NCBI GenBank assembly: GCA_963573385.1
Contig: CAUYLG010070403.1
Location: 1-64,000 of the forward strand
Length of the DNA stretch: 64,000 nucleotides
Source: Cacajao melanocephalus
Taxonomy: Eukaryota > Chordata > Mammalia > Primates > Pitheciidae
Direction: 5' to 3'
The notes under the pieces are model-generated. The model was not told the origin of the DNA. It ran no database searches and saw only the letters and a program-made list of their open reading frames with translations. Below, piece by piece: positions 1-11,035 of the stretch. Each line of letters begins with the position of its first letter. The stretch's first letter is position 1. Both the position numbers and the translations under genes were made by a program.

Positions 1-52
1 CCTCAGCCTCCCAAAGTGCTTGGATTACAGGGGTAAGCCATGGTGCCCAGCC
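1..52 (-). mobile_element. Alu 5' end, cut by window edge
   Basis: The plus strand reads the reverse complement of the first about 50 bases of Alu, including CCTCAGCCTCCCAAAGTGCT and a decayed GAGCCAC...GCCCAGCC end. The rest of the element lies left of the window. Too little remains to name a subfamily. Confidence 0.9.
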
Positions 53-1221
53 ATGTCTTTAACTTTATTTGTGATTTTCAGTTATAATTTTATGGTTTTG
101 AACTACTTTGTGTGGGCACAGTGACTTTTAGGTAGTTTACAGGCAGGCATGCATGCTCAATTTGCTTTGGAGTTTGTATTACAAAACAGCAAGATGATTC
201 CTGTGGACCATGTAATATGAATGCAAGTCAAAGATGCAAGGTGTTTCATCCCCATTCAGCCTGGAAATGAGACCCCAGCCCTTGTGCAGCAGCAGGCAGT
301 GAATATATCCAGTCCTTTGTACATGTGAAGATATGTGCCAGGAAGACACATGTATATATAGATTGAAAAGTTCTTAGCCCGTTGCTAATAGAACATGTAC
401 ACAGTCTTGTGAATAAATAAGACAGACAAACTGAGAGTGTCATGTATGAGTGTGGGGAGAGGTGGAGCAGGAGTTACTGTGGCTGAAAAATATGAGCAAC
501 TTTGGGGAAAGACTGGGATAATAGCTGCTTTTCTGAGACACCAACATATCTAGACACATCAGCAAAATAATCAAATCAAGGCAAAACATGTAGTCCCTGT
601 GGCAAAACTGAATCTTAGACACAAACACTTGTATGAATTCAATTTTTACTGAGTTCAGCTTGTGTGTATATGTGTATGAGTGTGAGTTTGCATAGATCTC
701 ACTGTTAGGTAGAAAGACATACATTGCACTCACTGCCTGATATATTTTCTAGTGAAGTTCAGTCCTTTAAACATGACATCATAGCCAGCCCCTCTAGGTG
801 CAAACACGAGGCATGAGAACTAGTCCAGCACCACCACCAGTATTGTCTGTTATCTGGGCCCTTCATTAATATTTATGGAGCCGATAGACTAAGCATAGAC
901 CCCATCATCACTCAGTGAGCCAACACTGTACTCTGAAAATACTTTAATCTTGGCTTTTAACATAAAAGCAACAGTTTTTAAATGTTTGCCAGAAAAAGTT
1001 TCCCAAAAAATGTTTCTCAAGATAGGCTACATGGCTTTACAAAGTTCATTTTTCTTGAATTGAGAACCCATATCCTGTTCTAAAATAACCCTCTAGACTA
1101 TTTTGGCTTCTCTCCCTATCTAAATGGTCATTTTTTGAATTGCATCCCAGAGGGATAATTTTCTTCATCTCTCATTCTGTCTTCTTTTCTTATGCAGAAG
1201 GAAGAAAGGGGTAAAAAAAAA
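53..1221. other. Repeat-poor stretch, no gene seen
   Basis: AT-rich sequence with no repeat that I can name. Reading frames are shorter than 100 codons, and none has splice-like borders or a downstream poly(A) signal that would suggest an exon. Confidence 0.6.
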
Positions 1222-1385
1222 AATCCTACAATTTACTGAGCGTATCATATGTGTCAGGCACTGTGCTAAGAATGTCAAATCATTCAGTGCCACCATCTTA
1301 GCTAAACATCTGAGATTGTACCTCTATTAATATTTGGTGAAGGAGGACTCAAACTTAGGTTATCATGACACCAAAGCTACATGTT
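1222..1385 (-). mobile_element. MIR (SINE) fragment
   Basis: The plus strand shows the reverse-complement MIR pattern: ACTGAGCG..., GTCAGGCACTGTGCTAAG, then a decayed GAGGACTCAAACTTAGGT corresponding to the B-box side of the tRNA-derived head. About 160 bases of the usual 260 remain. MIR elements are ancient and shared across mammals. Confidence 0.8.
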
Positions 1386-1894
1386 TTTTCCCCAAGCAGT
1401 GTGAGCAAGCAGCAGAGTTCTCAGGATTCTTCATTCGTTTTTGGTATCCATTCTGTGCTCTACATCACGGGGGGTGCAAAAGAAGTAAGATGTCTTGGTT
1501 TTTGCCTGAGGAGAGCTTCTAGAGTTTCTCGTCCATATTACATTAATTGGCTACCCCCAAAGACAGCATTAGGCAATATTCATTCATAGCCAGACCAGCT
1601 GAGATAAGTCAAAAGAAAGAAGTCTGTAAATAGCAGCTGCCTTCTCGCACGACAGTAACAAGCAGATTTGGGACACTAGTTTTTCCTCACAGTAGCCAGT
1701 TTTGTGAATAGTGCCCTCAAAATGTGAAATAGTCTGAATATGTTTAATTCTCAACATATTTCAAGAGAAATTTTATACTCTCAATAACTAAAAGATTGGG
1801 GATATTTTCCTAGTTTAAAACATTCTCTTTGCAATTTATTTGACCTAATTTGAGTCTTAAGCCATTCATAATGTTGATGATAACGATGGTGATG
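1386..1894. other. No gene or recognised repeat
   Basis: Unique-looking AT-rich sequence. Two overlapping frames of 62-74 codons run partly into the MIR and are not convincing. Confidence 0.55.
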
Positions 1895-2115
1895 ATGGCT
1901 AAAATTTTTTGAGCACTACCGCTTGCTAAACTTTGTGCTAAGCACTTTTCTGGTATTACCACATTTATCTTCATAGCAATCCCATGAGATGTGTACCCAT
2001 CTTATAGATGAAGAAACTAAGACCTGGAAAATTTAATGATTCACTCAAGATTTCATAGTGAGAAAGCTGAGCCTGGACTCAAACAAGTAGGTCTAAAGAC
2101 TCCATATATACTCTT
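1895..2115 (-). mobile_element. MIR (SINE)
   Basis: Nearly full-length MIR in reverse orientation: TTTTGAGCACTACCGCTTGC, TTTGTGCTAAGCACTTT, GATGAAGAAACTAAGACC and GAGCCTGGACTCAAAC appear in the expected order. A short GAT-rich stretch (1872-1897) lies at its left border. Confidence 0.85.
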
Positions 2116-2989
2116 CTTTTAGCAGAAGCAGCAAATTGTGCTCTCTACAAATAACATTGATCTTCATGTTTGCCTAGTAATAGGCCCAGCTCTGCATGTA
2201 GGTTGTATGCAATGTGAGGGTCCCTGCTAAGTTGTGTCTATCTGTGCACATTGGGCCCACTCCACCTCCTTCCAATGGTCTGCTTCCTATTTTATCTATA
2301 AATCTCACAGTTTGTGTTCCTCCTCAGCTGGTCTGGCTGAGAATGTTCATTGCCTAATCCTATATTGGGCTCAGGCAGTGAAAGTAAAAGTCAGAGGATT
2401 AATTCCAGAAAGCTGCTACAGTATTGAAAAGTATAACCTGGAAAGGAACAAAAAGTCCTGGGGCATGACCAGGGTGGAGGAGGAATTTTCTTTAGCATTC
2501 TCCCATCTATGTCTTACCCTCATTGACTCATGATCTCTTTGGAAACCATTTAGCAATTCAACCTCACGTGACTGGACACAGAACGGGTAAGCTGCCTAAG
2601 TCAGGAGACCATCTCTGAATGCTCATCATAGGTTAAGAGGGGTGCAGGAGAGGTTGTTAGATTGCAGAAGGCAGGACTTTGTTTATGGACACCTACTTGT
2701 AAGTGCATGAGATGGGTGCTCTCCTATGTGCAAAGAGATTTGCAGTGCCTATATAAAGGATAGACATGACAGTCCCTGACTCATATGAAACATAAAGAAA
2801 TAAATAAATTCCACCACAAATCAACCAATATTAATTCATTCTAATGCAAATCAACCAATACCAAAATAGAACCAAGGAGTTGGAGGGGATGACGCAAAGG
2901 AGACAAAGTGCAGTCAATTGCATGCCCTAATTCCTTCTTATTACATCATTTTTACTTACTCTTTCTAACACTTTTGTATTCACATGAAC
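2116..2989. other. No gene or recognised repeat
   Basis: Unique-looking sequence. The 99-codon frame at 2234-2533 has no recognisable domain. A very decayed LTR cannot be excluded by eye. Confidence 0.45.
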
Positions 2990-3415
2990 ACTCATTGAAC
3001 ACCTACTTTGAGTTTGGCACCATGACAAGAAAACAAACAAGTTTTGGACTTAGAAGATATTTACTTATGGTGGAGACAGAGAAATGGAATAACAAGCCAA
3101 AGTAGCTCATCTTCCTAGAGTAGGATTAAAGGATGGAGGTCCTTATTGAGGTGGTAACTTTAGTCTGGGTCTTGATGGCTAGGGGCGTTTCACATTATAA
3201 GAGGGGCAAAAACAAGCAGCCAAAAACTGGTTTGAAAAAAGCAGGAATTCTAGTACGAGGCAAATATAGGAATGGGATTATAGTTGGGGCTGGGAATGGT
3301 AAAAGGGATAAAGTTCTGGAGGAACCTGGAGGGTGTGCTTGGAATTTTGTATTATCCTAAAAGTTGCTGAAATCCCATGGAGATATTTTAGCCAAGAAGT
3401 AACATGGTTTTTTTT
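2990..3415 (-). mobile_element. L2 (LINE2) 3' part
   Basis: Reverse-complement L2: the 3' tail CATTGAACACCTACTTTG...GGCACC is followed by AAGAGGGGCAAAAACAAGC, GGAGGGTGTGCTTGGAATTTTG and GCCAAGAAGTAACATGG, which match the L2 3' untranslated and C-terminal reverse-transcriptase region read backwards. All frames are broken. The 75-codon frame at 3133-3360 lies inside it and is not a gene. Confidence 0.65.
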
Positions 3416-3944
3416 TTTTTCAGAGCTCATCTGCCGTCCATGTGATAGACTGAGTGGCTATGGAAGACACTTGGGTGGCCTCATCCCTGGTGTATCATCT
3501 CATTTAACCTGCAAACCCATAGAGCTCTATCCTCACTTGTAAAAGGCCACTAGATATGGACTGTTCCTAGTCACCTCTGGTCCTTTCAGCATTAGTCTGA
3601 ATTATCTTTTCCCAAAGTTAGCTTGCTGTCTGATTCTTTTCTGAGAAAGCTCCTGGATCTAAACATTTATCTGGAACAGGCATTTGGGGCTCATCTCCAG
3701 GTCTTCTAAACTGGTGGGGACAGAAAGGGACAAGAGGTGGTGGGGAAAGGGAAACAGGCCCTCTTGGTGGCTTCTCTGCCTCTGATAAAACCTTTCCAGG
3801 AAGAACATATTTAAGAACCAGACACGCTTTTAAAAATACAGAGCCCATAAAATACATGGAATTTTGGAGCTAAAAGAGGCCTCAGAGAGCTGGTGTGTGC
3901 TTCTCAGGATCAGGATACTAGAAGGAGTATAGGAATTGAAATAG
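3416..3944. other. No gene or recognised repeat
   Basis: A T-run at 3407-3420 borders the L2. The rest is unique-looking. The minus-strand 79-codon frame at 3618-3857 has no recognisable features. Confidence 0.5.
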
Positions 3945-4090
3945 ACTTCCTAGTGTATCTAGGACTGCTAATGCAACTGTAGGCAAATGACTTAACCTTT
4001 CTAAACTGCCACTTCACCTGTTAATTAAGGATAATAATACCTACCTCTCAAGGTGTTATGAGGAGTAAATAAATTAAATGCTAAATGTGA
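3945..4090 (+). mobile_element. MIR (SINE), 3' two-thirds
   Basis: Forward MIR: CAAATGACTTAACCTTTCTA, then GATAATAATACCTACCTCTC and TATGAGGAGTAAATAAATTA in order. The tRNA-like head is too decayed to delimit. Confidence 0.8.
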
Positions 4091-5139
4091 AGTAAGTGAA
4101 ACCATGTACAACACAGTTGTGACTTCAGATAAAGAAACAGACACACAGGGAGTTTAAATGGGCATATGGAAAAGTAGTCATTTAACTGTAGTGAGTAGAT
4201 TTCTTCACAACCCTCACCTATGAAACTCCAATATGGCTTTTCCAAGTCTGTAAGCATTACCAAGCTGATGTGATGCTTTTAATGAAAATGACAAAACCTT
4301 TCTACGTAGACTGTTTTCTCATGTTCCCTGAATTTTTGATGTTTCTGATGCCATCGAACCCTGGTCATCTGTGAATCTTAGTTTTAGTGGTGAAGGCTCA
4401 TGGTGGATTTTGCCTAGCAGTTCATAATTTGTCTCAAGGGTGCCACAGTGTCTCAGTGTCCAGAAAGCCCTTAGTGGTTGCTTCTGGAATGAGTCCCAGT
4501 GCTCACCTCACACAGGAGTGTGAGCACTCCAGCCTCCCTCACTTATCACTTTCCTTCCACTCGATCACCAGTTAAAGATGGCTGCCTACTTGTTGATTCA
4601 TCTTCTGCGAGCAATTGGGCAACAAAATATAATGATTCCCCTGACTGTTTTATCCCTTCACACATTAGCCTGGCTTCCTTTTCTTGCTCCTATGCAGACC
4701 TATTCTTCCTTTTCCTCCAGCCATTGCCTGTTTGACATGAGATGTGTCCTTCAATAGGTCAGTAGCTGATTGCCTCAAGGCAGAAGACAATTAAGATTCC
4801 AATAGAAAAGACGAATTGCAAGAATGGAACAGAGATCATAGTCTGAAAATGACTTTTTAATAAAAACTCACTGAAAGCAACTAACTTTTTTTGATGATTT
4901 AACTTTCTGCCTGGACAAAGCTGATGTTTTAACTGTGTTTACAAAGTTTCTACTGCTGGCCATGGCTGCTGGAATTGGTCACTGATGGCTGGATCTTTCA
5001 CACTGGAGCCCTGGTTTTGATTTTCCAAGAGATGAGAGAATCACTCCCCAAACTTCCTGTTGTCCATCACAGAGCTTTCCTTCCACCCCACTATGCTGCT
5101 TTTCCTGTCAGGATGACAACAGCAAAGATAGCAATAATA
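4091..5139. other. No gene or recognised repeat; one imperfect dyad
   Basis: Unique-looking sequence. At 4498-4528 arms AGTGCTCAC and GTGAGCACT flank a 13-base spacer that itself contains CTCACA/TGTGAG, so two alternative small hairpins are possible. Frames of 60-78 codons show nothing recognisable. Confidence 0.5.
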
Positions 5140-5246
5140 AGAGCTAATACTTACTATTAGTGCTTGCTATGAACCCGGGGGTTTCCTAAGCATCATATCT
5201 AATCTATATTAACTTTCCTATTGCCTACTCACAACCTCCTTTATGG
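5140..5246 (-). mobile_element. MIR (SINE) fragment
   Basis: Reverse MIR: AGAGCTAATACTTACTATTA, GTGCTTGCTATG, a decayed CTAAGCA and AATCTATATTAACTTTCCTA. It stops abruptly where the duplicated block described at 5247 begins. Confidence 0.65.
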
Positions 5247-5409
5247 AATATAACTAGCCTCTAGTCTCCCCCTTCCACATTCTTCGCAATCCTCACTATG
5301 GAAATGTCCATGAATAGTTTATGCCTCAGGTCTTTATTGTCTCATGCAATTACTTACTATGTTTTCATGGTGGGAAACTCTCTTTGAACTTGAGTTGGGT
5401 TCAAATTAC
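5247..5409 (+). repeat. Local duplicated block, copy A
   Basis: About 163 bases that recur in the same orientation at 6472-6639 with roughly 85-90 percent identity by eye. Shared pieces include CTAGCCTCTAGTCTCCC, CAATCCTCACT, GTTTTCATGGTGGGAAAC and GAGTTGGGTTCAAATTAC. Flanking sequence on either side of the two copies does not match, so the homology is sharply bounded. I do not recognise it as a named repeat. Confidence 0.8.
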
Positions 5410-5491
5410 TCCAAGGAAGTGGGAAATAGGAAATGCTGGCCAGAGCTGTGACAGAGATCATTGTCAGACTGTAGAGACTTTCAGCGCCAAA

Positions 5492-5671
5492 CAATGGTTC
5501 TCAATAGGGGGCAATTTGGCCAATATTTGGAAACATTTTTGATTGTCTCAACTGGGGGGATGCTACTGGCATCCAGCACATAGAGACAAGAGATGCTGCA
5601 AAACATCTGATAACCCTCCACAACAGTTTTCCCGCCCAAAATGTCATCAGTGCAGAGGTTGAGAAATCCTA
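5492..5671 (+). mobile_element. Non-autonomous hAT-type DNA transposon (MER)
   Basis: A 180-base element whose ends CAATGGTTCTCAA and GGTTGAGAAATCCTA are near-inverted repeats of the CAGTGGTTCTCAA type. The interior (ACATTTTTGATTGTCTCAAC, GATGCTACTGGCATCCAG, CCGCCCAAAATGTCATCAGT) fits a common hAT-Charlie-like MER. Flanking 8-mers GCGCCAAA and GTGCCACA match at 6 of 8, as expected for an aged hAT target duplication. The family name is not certain. Confidence 0.75.
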
Positions 5672-5694
5672 GTGCCACATGATTTAAGTGCTCT

Positions 5695-5905
5695 CCCCCA
5701 AATTGCCTAAATTCAAATCCTGCTTCTGCAGCTTACTAGCTGTGGATCCTGGGCAAGTTGCTTACACTCTTTATGTCAGTTTTCCCAGCTTCAAAATGGG
5801 AGTGAAAATAGTAGCATTACATCATGATTAAATATAATAATATAAGTAAAATGTTTATCTCAGCGTCTGGCATGTGGTAAGGGCTCCATATTTTAGCTTT
5901 TGTTT
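5695..5905 (+). mobile_element. MIR (SINE)
   Basis: Forward MIR: ATTCAAATCCTGCTTCTGC, TTACTAGCTGTGGATCCTGG, GCAAGTTGCTTACACTCTTT and the 3' end TCTGGCATGTGGTAAGGGCTC. It starts only about 25 bases after the hAT element. Confidence 0.9.
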
Positions 5906-6471
5906 TTATTATGTAAAGCCTCTCTGGCCTTAGGGAGACAAATTTAGGCTTCTTTTTAGTCTTGATAGAAGCCTTGAGAGGACATTTTCAGTCCATGCCA
6001 TCCAAGGGAATAGTTTTTGTCCATATAAATCCTAAAGAGAATACTCTATCTCAGCCCACTAGGAAGTTTAGGAAAAGTTATCCTTGATGTGTTTCAATGG
6101 AATGTTCCTTTGTCATCTTTTTTTCTGCACCCTGTTTTACAATAAAAAGCCAGTGTTTCTGCCTTGAACCTGAATTTTACTGCTTTGCTATTTTCATGCC
6201 TACCTTCAGAGGCCTAGGCTGTCCACCTGCTCCCTTAGCATCAGCACACCCTGGGGTGGCTTAGGGAGAAGGGAGCCTGCCATGGCTTCATCCAAGTCCA
6301 CATCCCTCTCCAGGATTGCTGTTTCTCAGCATGTAGGGAAGAAAATCATACCTGATTAACTGTCAGGCAGAATTATGGGCTGAGATTACTGGCATCGTCT
6401 AGAAACTGAGACCAGGAATGTGTCACCACTAACCTGCTTAAGTTACCCGACAAGTGAGTAAGTGAGTTAGT
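5906..6471. other. No gene; possible MIR remnants near 6400
   Basis: Unique-looking, with a moderately GC-rich part at 6205-6320. GAAACTGAGACC and TTAAGTTACCCGACAAGTGAG near 6400-6460 resemble a reverse MIR that ends at the duplicated block. Confidence 0.45.
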
Positions 6472-6639
6472 AATATATCTAGCCTCTAGTCTCCCTTTCC
6501 ACATTCTTTGCAATCCTCACTTAGGAAATGTCACTGAACTGTTTATGTCTACCTCTCAGGTCTTCAATGTCTCATTCAATTATTTACTACGTTTTCATGG
6601 TGGGAAACCCTCTTAGAACCCGAGTTGGGTTCAAATTAC
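6472..6639 (+). repeat. Local duplicated block, copy B
   Basis: Second copy of the block at 5247-5409, direct orientation, starting 1,225 bases downstream. Small indels (for example extra bases after GTTTATG) and scattered substitutions show the duplication is old. Confidence 0.8.
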
Positions 6640-6720
6640 CAAGCTAGGTTCAAATACAGGATTATGACTCAGACTGGCTGTACATTTCTGAGATAGCCTG
6701 CTAAAAATTACCAGAAGAGG

Positions 6721-6806
6721 AAGCTTGATAAGTGTGACCTTATAAAACTATAGTAAATCATATAAGCTTGATAAGTGTGGCCTTCTAAAGCTATGATAAG
6801 TTATGG
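6721..6806 (+). repeat. 43-bp tandem duplication (2 copies)
   Basis: Two head-to-tail units, 6721-6763 and 6764-6806. Both begin AAGCTTGATAAGTGTG and continue CCTT.TAAA.CTAT. About 80 percent identity between units, so the duplication is not recent. It is not part of any repeat I recognise. Confidence 0.85.
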
Positions 6807-7861
6807 TGGTCAGGACTGGACCTGAGTATAGAATGGAGTCTGTCACTCAGTGTCCATGAAGATGAGTCCTCTCTGAGCCCAATGAGTTTATAGGAATCCT
6901 ATGGTAGACAGGGGAGCAATGAGTAAATTTAAAAGATTTGTTTCATGAAAACTTAGTGCCCATGAGAAACAGCTATATGCCTACTTAACAGAGTGTGAAA
7001 TGAATCAGAACACTCAACAGTTTGGCATGTAGAAGACTTTGGTGCCTCAGCTTATGGGAGAACATATGTTCTAGGAGCTCACAGCAGTACCCATCAGAAG
7101 CATGGGAGAAGAAAATGGTAAAGGAAGGGGGGCTCTGGCTAGAGCTCACATGAAGCCTACATTGAGGACCCAACAGAAAGTCCTTGGAAGTGTTTCTGCA
7201 GGCAAGATCCTGTGGATTCTGATGTGTGATGTTACCACAGAGAGGAAATGGATGACATTTGAAATTTCACATAGATTTCGGCACCTCAAAATGCTAACAA
7301 CGGTGGCAATGTTTTACACTTTTCTTTTAATACTTCAAATTGGCATTTTCTTCTGGCATGCGTTGTACACTATTACTTTCAAAAGCCTGAAACACATTGC
7401 TAGAAACAAAATACTTACAGAACAGCCTGAAATCCTGGAAGAATGGTCTCATCATGTAATTTTTCAAATCACCTCATATCAGTCAAGGCATTCACAGCAA
7501 TCAAAACACATTAATTTTAAATGACATTCTGTATTTTAGACTACAACTACTATATCCACATTGAGGTAGTTTAAATACAAATGAGGTCTACAGAAATGTC
7601 AGGCAAAGTACAACTGCCAAAATTATAAGATAATTGGCAAATATTTGAATGGCAACCCAGGGCTGAGCCTCAAAATGTTGAGAAGAAGCTTCCCCAAAGA
7701 ACTTCAAACTGTGCAAGCAAAGATACATTCTGGAATTCCATCCACTTGAAATTCATGTATTCAGTATATGGACTCCCTATGTTTACTTGGCTCCAGACTA
7801 GGTAATGAAAGTGATGGGGCTACTAGGAAGCTGACAGGAGGAGACTGGTGAAGAGAATTCG
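6807..7861. other. Repeat-poor; contains the longest repeat-free ORF
   Basis: A plus-strand frame at 7102-7524 (140 codons) starts at an ATG with A at -3 and G at +4 and includes one hydrophobic stretch at about residues 66-85. I recognise no domain, there is no poly(A) signal just downstream, and no splice structure is evident. A very decayed L2-like tail may lie at 7755-7860. Confidence 0.4.
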
Positions 7862-8350
7862 TGTCTCAGTTATCTATTACCGCCAAACAGATCATCCCAA
7901 AATATAGGAGCTTAAAACAACCATTTTATTACTGTTTATAATTCTGTGGGTTGGCTGGGCTTAGTTGGATGGTTCTTCTGATGCTCACTCACAGTCTCTC
8001 ACGTAGTAAAAGATGGTGGATTGAAGTGGATTATCCAAGATGTTTGTCTCCACTCCCTTGTCTCAACTGTTGTCAGGGTTGACTGGAGGGTAAAACCCTC
8101 TTTTTCTCTCTGCATATGGTCTGACTATGGGGCTAGCTTGGTCTATTAAAATAGACTTCTTAAATCTGAATCTCATGAGTGCAAAAACAGAAGCATCCAG
8201 GTCTTCTGAAGGCATAGACCCAGAACTGGCACAGGGTCACTACCATCCTATCTTATTGGTTAAAACGAGGCACAGGACATGCCACAAGTCCATAAATACT
8301 GGGATGTGTGGCCCACTGGGGCCATCTTTGAAGACTGCCTGTCATAGACA
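7862..8350 (-). mobile_element. MaLR/ERVL-type LTR
   Basis: Reverse-oriented LTR: TCAGTTATCTATTACCGCC, GAGCTTAAAACAACCATTTT and GTGGGTTGGCTGGGCTTAG at the left, and GCCATCTTTGAAGACTGCCT at the right, match the common GTTATCTATTGCTG... / ...GGCCATCTTGGAGGCTGGC LTR class read backwards. The ends TGTCT and AGACA are inverted. No flanking 5-base duplication is visible. Confidence 0.65.
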
Positions 8351-9535
8351 GCCAAGGTAAAAGCAGTAAAATGAAGATAGGGAAAGTGAGCTCCAAGCTT
8401 TGGCAGATGAAAAGAGCTAATTCAAACACAGATTAAGCATGTTAATTAGTATGTAAGGATACTCCTAAAGTACAAAAAGTTGTATCCCCTGCATGAATAT
8501 TTATTTATTTAAATCCTGAAACACATATTGCATGACAAAAAGATTGGATGAAAGTAACCTTGGGTTTCTAATCTTGAAAATGTACTCCTTGTAAGGATGA
8601 CATTATTTTATTACATGAAAAGAGAAACACGACTTTATCCATTTGGAAGGTAAGTGGTAGAAGCCAGAGGAGAGTGATATGTTTTAAAGTAAAGAAAAGC
8701 TTGAAGAGAGAGAGGCAAAAAAAATTCTTACTGAATGCCCTTCATTTTCTTGGGTAGCTAGAAGAATAATTATTTACTGATGGTTGAGAAGGGCAGAGTT
8801 GTGTTTAGCATATTCTGTAGACAATGGGAAATGCTTCGCAATAAAGGGGCATAAATTGCTGAGAATCACCAGCCCCAGGTGATATGGGACTCAAACATGC
8901 AGGATGGCCCATAGCCACACTGTTTGCTCTATGGGTTTCTTCTACAGCACATTGGCAGCCTGGGACACAATCAGAAATCAGTAATTAGATCCCCAGAAAG
9001 AACGGGTTGTGAGTACTGGTAGTATGTTCCTCCTTCTTTCCTTTGGGAAGAATAATAGAGACAGCTTAAGGATCTTGGAGGTGTCATCTTTCAGGACCCT
9101 CCATCCATCAGCTGTCTTTGAAGAAGCATTCAATCTCTTCCCACAGGTGACTTCTTCCAAAAAAAAATTCTGCATGCAAAGCAAGGCTTACAGGATTCAT
9201 TCTAGTTGACTTCAAGATAGACAGCTTTTTTTGAATTCCAGTTTTTTCTTCTGCATTTACAAATTTGTTATAAGTAAGCGTAGGGCAGTGTCTTATGCTC
9301 AGAATTAGTTACGTAATTTTGGGAATTCAATGCAAAATTATAACATAGGATGCTCATTCAATACAAAGAATTTCAATAAGAGAGCAGTAAACCAATCCTG
9401 AGGTCCTTCTAAGTGAGGGCCTTGTGCACCTGCACAGGTTGCACACTCATGAAGTTGGCTCTGCTTATACCTTCATCTCAAATATAAGCAGTTTACAGGC
9501 TATAGAACTTTCTTATTCTTCCCCTTCTCTTACCT
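8351..9535. other. No gene or recognised repeat
   Basis: Unique-looking AT-rich DNA. Opposed frames of 66-68 codons at 8978-9209 overlap antisense and have no recognisable content. Confidence 0.5.
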
Positions 9536-10193
9536 TCAATGGCAGCTTTGAGGGGCTACCAGAATGTTTGTAGCTTCGAAAGTGGCTAAGGCCAGTCCAA
9601 AGGACCATTGTGCTCAGGTTTTATCCTTGACAAAATAGGCGGTTTGTTTCCAGATGTTTTCCATTTTCTTCTTTAGGTGCCTGTTGCCCTCCCTTAGACC
9701 TCACTGCTAAGGAAGTTAGACCCTCTTATAATTCCCTGAGGGCTGGGGGTCCCCCCACAGTACACTCCTGGCCATCTCAGAGAATTACACCATACGAGTT
9801 ATTCTTGAGCCTTGAAACATAATGGAATTTGTCCTGCTGGATTTTGGGCTTGCTTGGGGCCTATGACTTGTTTTTCCATTCTGGTTTCTACCTTTTGGAA
9901 TGGAAGTATCTCTCCTATGCTTATTCCATGAATGTACGTATTTTAGAAGCAGTTAACTTGCTTTCTAGGCTTCACAGGTCCACAGATGGAATTTTGCTCC
10001 AGTATAAACTGTGCCCAGAAACTTGCCTATACTTGATTTAGATGATTTACGAACTGAGTTTTGGGACTTTTTGAGTTGATATATTTAGGTGAGACTTGGA
10101 GGTAGCGTTGATTCTTTTAAGGATTTGGGAAGGGGGTGGATGTATTTTGCACATGAGACAGATGTGAATTTGGAGGAGGCCGTAAGAGTGCTC
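9536..10193 (+). mobile_element. MaLR internal sequence (3' part)
   Basis: Forward sequence matching the region that lies just upstream of MaLR 3' LTRs: GTGCCTGTTGCCCTCCCTTA, GGATTTTGGGCTTGCTTGGG, GAAGCAGTTAACTTGCTTTC, GGTGGATGTATTTTGCACATGAG. It runs directly into the LTR at 10194. The left edge is approximate and no 5' LTR is visible within about 2 kb. These elements lack a usual retroviral coding set and nothing here is intact. Confidence 0.7.
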
Positions 10194-10610
10194 TGTACTG
10201 AATTGAATTGTGTCCCCTCAAAAGATATTTTCAAACTTCAATCCCTAGAACCTGTGAATGAGACTGTATTTGGAAATAGGGTCTTTAAAATGTCATCAAA
10301 TTAACATAGGGTCATACTGGCTTAACCCAATGACTCACATCCTTGTAAGATTAGAAAAATCTGGACACAGAGACACACAGGAAAAAGTCCATGGGATGAT
10401 GGAGGCAAAGACTGGAATGGTGAAGCTGCAAGCTAAGAACACTAACGATTTCTGGCACCCACCAGAAGCTAAGGGAGGGGCATAGAACAGATTTTGCCTC
10501 AAAGTTTCCAGAAGGAAGAAAACCTACCAACAACTTGCTTTCAGAATTCTAGACTTCAGAACAATGAGAACATGAATTTGGAAGGTTTCAAGCAGATACA
10601 GAGTTTTACT
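10194..10610 (+). mobile_element. MaLR 3' LTR (MLT1-like)
   Basis: It starts TGTACTGAATTGAATTGTGTCCCC and continues AACCTGTGAATGAGACTGTATTTGGAAATAGGGTCTTT (two pieces of one motif), GGACACAGAGACACACAGG and CACCAGAAGCTAAG, typical of the MLT1 type. The end is decayed. With the internal piece upstream it forms the 3' half of a provirus-like copy. Confidence 0.8.
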
Positions 10611-11035
10611 TACGATCATTTGAAAATGATCACTATAGCTAAGCAGGGAGAATGGATTTAAGGGGAGCAAGAATATCAGTAGAAAGACAAGTCAGGCGGC
10701 TTCTACACTGGTCCAGGCATGAGATGATGGTGGCTCAGCCTAGGGTGGTAGTAACAGAAATAGGGACAAGTAGTTGAGCCCACATTCATTGTGAAGATTG
10801 AGCTGATAGGACTAGCTGGTAGCTTGGAGCAGAAGGCATAAGGAAGTAGAGGAATTCAGGATGACTTTATGGTTCTTGATGAATCCCTGAGTGGATGATG
10901 GTTATCACATGCTCAGTGGGGAGGCTCAAAAAGAGCAGGTCTGGGGAAGCTCAAGAGTTCCCATGATTGAGCTCCTCATGAAATTTCCCATGGAAATATC
11001 CAATAGTAGAGTCCTTTCAAGTCTAATTCCTCAGA
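10611..11035 (-). mobile_element. L2 (LINE2) reverse-transcriptase region
   Basis: Reverse-complement L2: GGTCCAGGCATGAGATGATG, CTAGGGTGGTAGTAACAG, TTCAGGATGACTTTATGG, GAGTGGATGATGGT and CATGGAAATATCCAATAG follow the order of L2 ORF2 read backwards. All frames are broken on the coding strand. The 136-codon plus-strand frame at 10891-11301 is antisense to it and not a gene. Confidence 0.65.
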
